From Candidatus Aminicenantota bacterium (GTDB taxonomy: Bacteria; Acidobacteriota; Aminicenantia; UBA2199), in NCBI GenBank assembly GCA_030639705.1, contig DAOWKX010000130.1:1-6338 (forward strand): DNA of 6,338 nucleotides, written 5' to 3'. A model generated the notes under the pieces. It did not search any database and was not told the origin of the DNA. It was given only the letters and a program-made list of their open reading frames with translations. Position numbers and translations under genes: made by a program. Positions 1 to 6,097 of the stretch are shown here, in pieces. The stretch's first letter is position 1; every line of letters starts with the position of its first letter.

Positions 1-1
1 C

Positions 2-631
2 TATCCGAAAACCATTAATTACCTTTCCGAGTCCATCCAATTCATCATGGATCTAGGAGTAAATCATATTTCCCTGGGCCTGGCCATTGACAAACGCTGG
101 AACAGACCCACCATAAAAAAATTCGAGAATGAGTTCAAGCAATTAATGGATATTCTGATGGACCATTACCAGGAAACCGGAAACCAGCCCCTCCATTTTT
201 TCCCGGATTTAAATGAAAAGGGAATCTGGTGCTGTTCAGCCGGACAATCTCAAATAACCATTAGTGCTGAGGGAGAAGTGTGGGGCTGTGCCCGGTTTTA
301 CGAATATTTTAAAAACCGTAAGAATTCGGACCAATATCAAAATTACTATTTCGGACCCCTTGACAAATTTATCAAAAACCAGGAAAAAAAATATCCTGAA
401 CTAATAAAAAATTATAAACAATTATGCCTGGATAATTTTCATACTACTCGCTCCCGCTGTTTTTTATGTCCCTATATTGAAAAATGCGGGGTATGTCCCA
501 TCTCATCTGCCTTATATTGGGATGATTTGGAAAAAGTGCCCGCCCATATCTGCCGTATCAATCAAATCGCCATCCGGGAAAAGGAAAAACTCCTGAACCG
601 GATTAAAAAAATTGATAAATGTAAAAATTAA
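2..631 (+). CDS. Radical SAM/SPASM-domain protein, C-terminal part (5' end outside window)
   Basis: The reading frame is open from the first complete codon at base 2 to TAA at 629-631, so the gene starts to the left of the window; the ATG at 47 is internal. The visible 209 residues begin in what looks like the end of the radical SAM barrel (a 'MDLGVNHISLGLA' strand region) and continue into a SPASM-like cysteine pattern. That pattern is Cys(233)-x12-Gly-x4-Cys(287), then Cys(458)-x2-Cys(467)-x5-Cys(485)-x2-Cys(494), then Cys(551), numbers giving the first base of each codon. Such domains bind auxiliary [4Fe-4S] clusters in enzymes that modify peptides or proteins, for example RiPP maturases and anaerobic sulfatase maturases. 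The CxxxCxxC motif that binds S-adenosylmethionine would lie upstream and cannot be checked. The substrate is unknown. The tail is Lys-rich. The family call is fairly safe; the specific reaction is not known. Confidence 0.8.
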   Translation, partial: YPKTINYLSESIQFIMDLGVNHISLGLAIDKRWNRPTIKKFENEFKQLMDILMDHYQETGNQPLHFFPDLNEKGIWCCSAGQSQITISAEGEVWGCARFYEYFKNRKNSDQYQNYYFGPLDKFIKNQEKKYPELIKNYKQLCLDNFHTTRSRCFLCPYIEKCGVCPISSALYWDDLEKVPAHICRINQIAIREKEKLLNRIKKIDKCKN

Positions 632-3600
632 AATGAATTCTTTTTCAGGATGGTCAGCCATTTTTTAGCATCGATCAACTCTTCTAAATCCGGGTCTGCC
701 TGTTTCCAGATGAATAAGAATTTTTCATAATAATCCAGGGCCTTGCCTTCCCAGCCTTTTTTCTGATATATCTTTGCCAGGTGATAAAAGCTTTGGGCAT
801 AGATGTCTCCGAAGGAAAACCTGCCGGTAGTCAGGGTGATAATCTTTTTATAATAGTCTATAGCTCTATCAATCTCTCCATTCTTTATGTAAGCCGATGC
901 CAGGTCATTATATAAAATGGCATGCATGTCCCTGCCAAAATGGAAACTCACTTGTTTGGATTGAAAGGAAAGTGCTCTCTTAAAATAATTGATTGATTTT
1001 TTATACTGTTGCTTTTTAAGCGCTTTGACTCCCATCAGATGATAATAAAAATTCAGCTGATGTTGATGACAACAACTATCTATTGATTTTTTTAAGTTTT
1101 TGGTAGTTGCCGATGCGTTTTCCCATTGGTTTAAATCCAGCTGAGCCAGGGCTTTCAGATAAAGAGCCAGTCTTTCATGGGTATGATGCCTACAACCACT
1201 GGTTTTATGAATTTCTATGGCTTCTTCTCCCAATTTAAGTGATTCTATAGGTTTGTTTTGTTTTAAGTAATAATACGATCGTCTGATTAAACTCATCACC
1301 ATTTGCTGGCTTTTTAAATTTTTCAACTTAAATTCCTTGTTATTTTCATATACTGCATTACATTCTTTATATCTACCCTGCAGAAAATATAAACTTCGAA
1401 TCTTGCTGAGTGAATCTGAATATCTATTAACTTCTTTTTTATTTAAATTTTCCCGGTAGACTTTTTCAGCTTTTTCAAAATCATTTTTCAAAAAATAGAT
1501 GTCTCCAATTAATAACTTAAATCTGTGATCCTCAGATTTAAATTCAGCTGCTTTTTCCATTTCCAATAATGCCAGGTCAAACATATTCTGCACTAAATAT
1601 ATTTTGCTTTTAAATTGCCTGATCAGCCCATTATCCGAGAAAGTTTTTGTTGCTTCATCAAGTACTTCTAAAGCCTTTCCATATTCTCCCTTGGCCATAT
1701 AAGAATATGAAAGATAAATTGTTCCATGAAGAGACAAACATTTATTTTTGCGATTCTTTTCCAGGCAAGTAACAGACCTATCCCATTTTTCTATAAACTG
1801 ATAATTCACTCCCAATTGCTCATTTCCCGCACAGTCATCCGGATATAGTTTTAACAATTTTTCATATGCAGCTATGGATTGCTGAAATGTGATTTCTGAT
1901 TCCCCGTAAAAAGTTCCCTCGGTGAGATACCGTTCCCGTTCTGACACATGATCTAAAAGTTCCATGGTTCTGGAAAAACTTTTCCCCCGGTTCTCCCAGT
2001 CTCCGACAAAAGCATATGAAAAACCCATGGCCCAGTAGGCCATGGCAAATTCAGGATCCAGTTCAATGGCTTTTTTAAAGGACTCAATACTTTTTTGATA
2101 TTTAGTCAAATTGGCATAATGTTTACCTGAAATATAATATTGAAAAGCCTGAGCAGAAGAGGTGGTGATCTGTTTCACCTCCCGGTCAATATCTGCCATT
2201 ATCTTAGGCTGGGGGATATTGAACCGGATTTTTACCTTGGTGGTTAACCGGTCCACAATGGAAAAAAAACTTTCTACTCCCTGTCCATCCACATAACCGC
2301 TGTCAATAAATTCCCCGGTTACTGGATCCAGAATCTTGATACTCACCCGGAAAACATCCCCGGCCCGGGCAAAAGTCCCGGTGATGATATGATCCACACC
2401 CCCTCTGGATGCCACTTCCTTCATCTTCTCCGGCAGAATCCGAAGGGCCTTGTCCTGACCCAGCTCTCTCAAAATCTCAAAAAGACGATTCTCCGACAGC
2501 ACCCGAAAATAACGCGACTGGGCAAGATCGGTGATTATCAAATCGGCCAGGGCAATACTCCAGGGGTCCAGCCCTTTATCTCCGGTGTGGTTTTCAAAAT
2601 ACATCACCGCCACCGACCGCTTCTCAACGAGTGAGGATAAATAATCGGCCTCTCTCTTATTTTCCCTTATAAAAAAAACACCCGCAGCCACCATTGCCAT
2701 CAACAATACTACCGATGATACCCTCAACATCTTCCTTACCCGCGGCCGTTTGAAAAATGGTCCCCGGGCTGCTTCCTCATCGCTGAAATCCTTTATAAGC
2801 TCTCCGGTATTCTGATACCGCCTGCCGGGATTTTTTTCCAGACACTTCATGATGATCCGGCTGAAAAAATCGGGAATCAGGGGATTGGAAATCGAAGGAG
2901 AAACCGGTTTTTCATTGAGGTGCTTGGTAATATACCCTAAAACCGTTTCCGATCTGAACGGAAGTTTACCGGTTGCCAGCTCATACATCATCACTCCCAG
3001 AGAATAAATATCAGAACGGCCATCCACCTTCTCTCCCCTGGCCTGCTCCGGTGAGATATACTCCGGAGTGCCCACCACAATATCCGGCAGGCTGATTCCC
3101 TCTCCCTCAATGGATTTGGCCAGCCCAAAATCCATGACAACCACCTGCCCCCGGCGGTCAATCATGATGTTGTGGGGCTTCAAATCACGGTGTACAATCC
3201 CTTTTCGGTGGGCCGCTCCCAGGCCGCTGCAAATTTGATGGGAGATATCCAGGGTTCTCTTTAAACCCAGTGACCCTTTCTTCTTGATGATATCCTTCAG
3301 GTTTTCACCCTCCACAAACTGCATGGAGATAAATTTAACCCCCTGCTCCTCACCAAAATCATGAATCCGGATCACATTTTCATGTGATATTTCCCGGGCT
3401 AACAATATCTCTTTTTTAAACCGCTCCACAGCCTGCCCATCGGTCAGGTAATGGGGATGAATGATCTTCAGAGCCACGGTGATATTCAGCTCTTTATCCT
3501 CAGCCTGGTACACCTGTCCCATGCCTCCCCGGTCAATCTCTTTTATGATTTGATAACGGTTTCCAAAAGAATTACCGGGAGACAGGCTGAAGTCAGAACC

Positions 3601-3723
3601 ATTAAAAAGTGATCTGGATATTTTCTCGGTTTTGGCCTTGGTTCTTCTGGCCATGGGTGAGCCGCACTGAACGCAAAAACTGCTGCCCTCGGTATTATCA
3701 TATCCACAGGCCGGACATTTCAT
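628..3723 (-). CDS. Membrane Ser/Thr protein kinase with zinc ribbon, TolB/FlgO-like domain and TPR tail
   Basis: 1031 residues. The N-terminus is a zinc ribbon (Cys3, Cys6, Cys17, Cys20). A Hanks-type kinase domain follows at about 57-315: glycine loop GGMG (66-69), VALK with catalytic Lys86, alpha-C Glu105, HRDLKPHN (Asp180, Asn185), DFG (198-200), GTPEYISPEQ (218-227, SPE replacing APE) and SDIYSLG (Asp238). All key residues are present, so it should be active, and as an RD kinase it is probably controlled by activation-loop phosphorylation. A basic stretch (325-334) precedes one membrane helix (333-352), which suggests a cytoplasmic kinase and an outer C-terminal half. Residues about 370-503 resemble the TolB/FlgO-like domain seen in kinases and adenylate cyclases ('VAVMYFENHTGD', 'VDHIITGTFARAGD'). 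From 526 to about 1010 there are many degenerate TPR repeats, clearest at 526-559, 666-699, 934-967 and 973-1006. The start is supported by the ribbon motif beginning at Met1 and an AAGGAG upstream. The signal and targets are unknown. Confidence 0.93.
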   Translation of the reverse strand: MKCPACGYDNTEGSSFCVQCGSPMARRTKAKTEKISRSLFNGSDFSLSPGNSFGNRYQIIKEIDRGGMGQVYQAEDKELNITVALKIIHPHYLTDGQAVERFKKEILLAREISHENVIRIHDFGEEQGVKFISMQFVEGENLKDIIKKKGSLGLKRTLDISHQICSGLGAAHRKGIVHRDLKPHNIMIDRRGQVVVMDFGLAKSIEGEGISLPDIVVGTPEYISPEQARGEKVDGRSDIYSLGVMMYELATGKLPFRSETVLGYITKHLNEKPVSPSISNPLIPDFFSRIIMKCLEKNPGRRYQNTGELIKDFSDEEAARGPFFKRPRVRKMLRVSSVVLLMAMVAAGVFFIRENKREADYLSSLVEKRSVAVMYFENHTGDKGLDPWSIALADLIITDLAQSRYFRVLSENRLFEILRELGQDKALRILPEKMKEVASRGGVDHIITGTFARAGDVFRVSIKILDPVTGEFIDSGYVDGQGVESFFSIVDRLTTKVKIRFNIPQPKIMADIDREVKQITTSSAQAFQYYISGKHYANLTKYQKSIESFKKAIELDPEFAMAYWAMGFSYAFVGDWENRGKSFSRTMELLDHVSERERYLTEGTFYGESEITFQQSIAAYEKLLKLYPDDCAGNEQLGVNYQFIEKWDRSVTCLEKNRKNKCLSLHGTIYLSYSYMAKGEYGKALEVLDEATKTFSDNGLIRQFKSKIYLVQNMFDLALLEMEKAAEFKSEDHRFKLLIGDIYFLKNDFEKAEKVYRENLNKKEVNRYSDSLSKIRSLYFLQGRYKECNAVYENNKEFKLKNLKSQQMVMSLIRRSYYYLKQNKPIESLKLGEEAIEIHKTSGCRHHTHERLALYLKALAQLDLNQWENASATTKNLKKSIDSCCHQHQLNFYYHLMGVKALKKQQYKKSINYFKRALSFQSKQVSFHFGRDMHAILYNDLASAYIKNGEIDRAIDYYKKIITLTTGRFSFGDIYAQSFYHLAKIYQKKGWEGKALDYYEKFLFIWKQADPDLEELIDAKKWLTILKKNSF

Positions 3724-3734
3724 CTGGATTCGGG

Positions 3735-3740
3735 CTCCTT
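3735..3740 (-). promoter_or_regulatory. Ribosome binding site of the kinase gene
   Basis: On the minus strand AAGGAG lies 11 bases before the ATG at 3723-3721. The spacing is longer than the usual 5-9, but the match is good and it agrees with a protein starting directly with the zinc-ribbon motif MKCPAC. Confidence 0.6.
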
Positions 3741-3762
3741 AACCCCCATTTCTCACCAGCAA

Positions 3763-3861
3763 TCTACTGCAATGGCAAATATACCCATGTCTACCCTGTT
3801 GAATAATTGTAATATTTGAATATTCCACAGGGTCTACTGCGTTATGTTCAATCGCATGTCT
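3763..3861 (-). repeat. Pair of degenerate direct repeats of about 30 bp
   Basis: On the minus strand AGACATG, 14 bases and GCAGTAGA occur at 3861-3833. AGACATG, 15 bases and GCAGTAGA recur at 3792-3763. The outer 7- and 8-mers are identical in order and spacing and the middles differ. The copies are offset by about 70 bp and overlap parts of the inverted-repeat element. They may be tandem regulator-binding sites or a partial duplication. Confidence 0.5.
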
Positions 3862-3886
3862 TGTATCTATGGACATCTTTGCCATT
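3771..3886 (-). promoter_or_regulatory. Nested inverted-repeat element, candidate structured leader of the kinase mRNA
   Basis: The outer arms 3771-3788 and 3869-3886 pair over 18 positions. Nine outermost pairs (AATGGCAAA/TTTGCCATT) are perfect, then there is one mismatch (3780/3877), then eight more positions. Two of those (3783/3874 and 3784/3873) are A-C mismatches on the plus strand but G-U wobbles in minus-strand RNA, so the helix is almost continuous only in a transcript running toward the kinase. Inside lie a second helix (3794-3805/3821-3832) and a small TGCG/CGCA hairpin (about 3837-3840/3854-3857), giving a closing stem with two branches. The last base is 47 bp upstream of the kinase start. 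No T-run follows it in either direction, so it does not look like an intrinsic terminator. It could be a regulatory leader, a protein-binding site or the remnant of a small palindromic mobile element. I recognise no known RNA family. Confidence 0.45.
3794..3832. repeat. Inner inverted repeat, 12-bp arms
   Basis: The arms CCCTGTTGAATA (3794-3805) and TATTCCACAGGG (3821-3832) are complementary except for one position (3800/3826) and flank a 15-base AT-rich loop. The element sits inside the larger inverted repeat and begins 71 bp before the kinase start codon. It could be a hairpin in the leader RNA or an operator for a dimeric regulator. Confidence 0.6.
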
Positions 3887-4007
3887 TCGTAACAATTCCC
3901 GGTGAAAAATGCGGGTTAAAAACAAAACAATTTGAAGTTACAGAGTAACAATTTTAAAAAAAATATTCAATAGAAACGCTCGTTTATTTTACAATTTGTT
4001 ATGTTTT
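3887..4007. other. AT-rich intergenic stretch after xseB, no clear terminator
   Basis: This stretch follows the xseB stop codon in the direction of transcription. A small inverted repeat GTTAC-AGA-GTAAC lies at 3937-3949 and is followed on the minus strand by T-rich sequence interrupted by other bases. Its stem is only 5 bp and GC-poor, so it is a poor intrinsic terminator. TAACAATT occurs twice (3890-3897, 3946-3953) and AACAATTT twice (3926-3933, 3947-3954). A run of eight A on the plus strand lies near 3956-3963. No promoter could be assigned with confidence. Read-through from xseAB into the kinase remains possible. Confidence 0.4.
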
Positions 4008-4283
4008 CTACGATTCGTCCGGTTCAGCAGAAGAGATGCCCTCTTCATCTGGGAGATCCTGTGCTTTTTCAGATTTATCCAGCAACTGGGAAAACTCCTT
4101 TTCCAGTTTTTTAAATTCTCCTCGCTGTTTTTTTAGAATATCCATGCAGGTTCGGGCAGCCTCCAGGGCTTCTTTGGTCCTGGTGACCAGGTCATCAATG
4201 CCGATTTCATCTTTGTTCAGAGATTCTGTAATCTTCTCCAGTATCATATAATTCTCTTCATAGGTCTTTGATTTGTCACTCAT
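4008..4283 (-). CDS. xseB: Exodeoxyribonuclease VII small subunit
   Basis: 91 residues, close to the usual 70-90 of XseB. It is the non-catalytic subunit that binds the helical region of XseA to form cytoplasmic ExoVII, which degrades single-stranded DNA from both ends into oligonucleotides. Residues 7-65 follow the family pattern of a two-helix coiled hairpin: 'TYEENYMILEKITESLN', a short acidic turn (KDEIGIDDL), then a long amphipathic helix rich in Lys and Glu. The last 20 or so residues form an acidic, probably disordered tail. The start codon overlaps the xseA stop (ATGA, 4280-4283) and has a strong ribosome binding site, so the two subunits are translationally coupled. Placement directly after xseA makes the assignment firm. 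The stop codon is TAG. Confidence 0.93.
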   Translation of the reverse strand: MSDKSKTYEENYMILEKITESLNKDEIGIDDLVTRTKEALEAARTCMDILKKQRGEFKKLEKEFSQLLDKSEKAQDLPDEEGISSAEPDES

Positions 4284-6049
4284 TTTTCCTCCTTTCTTAG
4301 AATTTCGGATATTCCATCCTGAAATCGTAACCGGGCTCTTTTAAGGGTTTCAAACCGTTTCAAAGTTGAAATTACCCGGTTTTGATCATCCAGGGCCAGG
4401 GTAAATCCCTTTTTTAAGATTTGACCGGGATCGCTGGCCAGGGCCAGGTTATGGAGTGTACTCAAACGCTGGTCTTTCCCCTGGATCAACTTTTCACACC
4501 GGTTGAAAATCCGTCCGGTCATGTCAATCACTTCTGAAATACATTTCCGACTTTCTCTGCGCCGTTTTTTAAAATCCAGTTTTTCCATGGTCTGTCCGGC
4601 CTGTTTGGCTGCCTGCTGGTTTTGAAACCTCATACGGGACAGAATGAAATCTGCTTTCTGGTCAATAGAAAACCGGGCCCGGTCATGAATCAATTGGTTT
4701 TTATGAAAAATTCCAGGCAATATATTGGAAATGGATTTCTCCTGCTCCCTGACAACGAAGCGGGCCGAATGTTCAAATTGGCGAAGCAGATAGAGAAACC
4801 CCTCCTTTTTGAATTTATGAAGCTGTGAAATCTGACCGGGTATCACCTGAAGCAGTGCGGTTAATTTTTCAATTTCCAGGCTGTGGGCCATGAGGAAAAA
4901 TTGGATCAGCCGATTGATCATCTCGACCAGTGTTGTTTGAAGACCAAAAAACCGCTCCTGGAGATACTTACCCACTCCGGAAGGAGTGGATGGCGCAGGA
5001 GTCAAATGAGAGCAGACCTCTGCTGCCGAGAGGTCTTTCTCATGCCCGATGGCTGTTATAACCGGAATCTTAGCCGTACAGATCCGCTGACACAGTCGAT
5101 AGTCATTAAAAACCGAAAGCGATTGCTCGCTTCCTCCGCCCCGGGCAATCACAATCATATCAAGCTCTATCCCAATCCGGTTCACCATCACATCCAGGGC
5201 ATTCAGGAGACTCTCAACAGCCGTGGCCCCTTCCATCCGGGTATCCAGAAAAGTAAAATCATAATGGTTCTTAAAAGGTCCCAGACCCGCCATGATATCC
5301 CGCACTGAAGTGCCCTGTTCCGATGTTATCAGACCGATCCGGGAGACCAAAACCGGCAGTGTCAGATTTTTCTGGTTTTCCAGAATCCCTTCGAATCTTA
5401 GCTTTTCTAAGGTGATATCCCGTTGATTCCGTATCTTGGCCTGGGTAAATTCCGGGAGTATATCCCTCAGGTTTAACCGAACATCCACCACATTTCTCAG
5501 AGACAGGTGAACCTCTACCAGGCAAAAAACCGGTAAATCCTTTTCCAACCGGTCAGCTACCCCCGTTTCTTTCAAATTCAGGTTGATTTGGAGAAGATGA
5601 TTCTTCTTAACCTCAACCCTGAAAAACACATCACTTCGTTCCCGTTCGTCTTTTAAATCAAAATAGGAGGCCCATTGATAATGTTTAATCTCCGAGGCCA
5701 CCACACCGCGAATCCAGATATTGCCCCGTATTCCCTCTTTGATCAATTGATCAATCCGGTTACGCAGTTCTATCACAGAGAATGAATGGGGAAAACGAGA
5801 TACTTCATCGGGCCCCGCAGGAATTGGTGCTTCAGCTGGAGGACAGAGGTTGTTTTTTAAAGCGTTCAGTTCCTTCTCTAGGTTAACCGGGGCAATGAAC
5901 CAGCTTTTATCGCCGGGTTCCCAGCGATAGCCTCTCAATTTCAGGTCATCCTTTATGGGAAAGGCATTGTAAACATGGATACTGTTTTCATCAAAGCCAA
6001 CATTCAGTTCCCGTTCATGAATCACCACTTTAATCCATTTCATTGACAT
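4280..6049 (-). CDS. xseA: Exodeoxyribonuclease VII large subunit with an extra N-terminal domain
   Basis: 589 residues against roughly 400-460 for typical XseA. It is the catalytic subunit of ExoVII, acting on single-stranded DNA in repair and recombination. The usual XseA start lies near residue 90 (SVIELRNRIDQLI), followed by an OB-fold DNA-binding region (about 91-200) and the nuclease domain: ITSEQG..VRDI (Asp251), ARGGGS (Arg303), FND (314-316) and GHEKD (His336, Asp339). The spacing of these residues matches the catalytic set known in E. coli XseA. Residues about 361-535 are helical and should bind XseB. The C-terminal segment (540-585, 'PGQILKKGFTLAL') is also typical. Residues 1-85 are extra and include LKLRGYRWEPGDKSWF (37-52), recalling small nucleic-acid-binding modules of DUF5710 or HARP type; that likeness is tentative. 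An in-frame stop lies two codons before ATG 6049, so translation cannot start further upstream except at one CTG. No good ribosome site precedes it. Met3 (6043) is an alternative start. Confidence 0.92.
   Translation of the reverse strand: MSMKWIKVVIHERELNVGFDENSIHVYNAFPIKDDLKLRGYRWEPGDKSWFIAPVNLEKELNALKNNLCPPAEAPIPAGPDEVSRFPHSFSVIELRNRIDQLIKEGIRGNIWIRGVVASEIKHYQWASYFDLKDERERSDVFFRVEVKKNHLLQINLNLKETGVADRLEKDLPVFCLVEVHLSLRNVVDVRLNLRDILPEFTQAKIRNQRDITLEKLRFEGILENQKNLTLPVLVSRIGLITSEQGTSVRDIMAGLGPFKNHYDFTFLDTRMEGATAVESLLNALDVMVNRIGIELDMIVIARGGGSEQSLSVFNDYRLCQRICTAKIPVITAIGHEKDLSAAEVCSHLTPAPSTPSGVGKYLQERFFGLQTTLVEMINRLIQFFLMAHSLEIEKLTALLQVIPGQISQLHKFKKEGFLYLLRQFEHSARFVVREQEKSISNILPGIFHKNQLIHDRARFSIDQKADFILSRMRFQNQQAAKQAGQTMEKLDFKKRRRESRKCISEVIDMTGRIFNRCEKLIQGKDQRLSTLHNLALASDPGQILKKGFTLALDDQNRVISTLKRFETLKRARLRFQDGISEILRKEEK
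4288..4294 (-). promoter_or_regulatory. Strong ribosome binding site of xseB inside the end of xseA
   Basis: AAGGAGG on the minus strand sits four bases before the xseB ATG and overlaps the last codons of xseA. It is much stronger than anything seen before xseA and fixes the xseB start. It fits a small subunit made in excess, since ExoVII holds several XseB copies per XseA. Confidence 0.8.
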
Positions 6050-6079
6050 CAGTTAAAACCATACCACCCTGACCCCTAA

Positions 6080-6097
6080 AAATCAATCACTTGATTT
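6080..6097. repeat. Perfect 7-bp inverted repeat upstream of xseA
   Basis: AAATCAA (6080-6086) and TTGATTT (6091-6097) are perfect complements around TCAC. The centre lies about 40 bp upstream of the xseA start codon, where a promoter or operator is expected. It could bind a dimeric regulator or be chance in AT-rich DNA. A second short inverted repeat, CCAAAT/ATTTGG, follows at 6100-6122. Confidence 0.45.

Noticed and set aside
47..49. ATG at 47 as the start of the radical SAM gene
   Set aside because: The frame is open to the window edge, and a protein starting here would lack the catalytic barrel that SPASM domains accompany.
2389..2634. Plus-strand open frame of 81 codons
   Set aside because: It lies antisense inside the TolB/FlgO-like part of the kinase gene, has no recognisable domain and no ribosome site.
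3609..3806. Plus-strand frame of 65 codons crossing the kinase start
   Set aside because: It is antisense to the zinc ribbon and leader, with a low-complexity Trp/Phe-rich product.
3937..3949. Intrinsic terminator for xseAB
   Set aside because: The stem is five AT-rich base pairs with a three-base loop and the following T-rich stretch is broken; too weak to call.
3724..4007. CRISPR array or tRNA in the repeat-containing gap
   Set aside because: The repeats are only two, degenerate and differently arranged; no cloverleaf or regular spacer pattern is present.
4883..5308. Plus-strand open frame of 141 codons
   Set aside because: It is antisense to the conserved nuclease domain of xseA, whose catalytic motifs explain this DNA; the translation looks like no protein family.
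5271..5525. Minus-strand open frame of 84 codons
   Set aside because: It is an out-of-frame shadow within xseA; the in-frame product is the conserved OB-to-nuclease junction.
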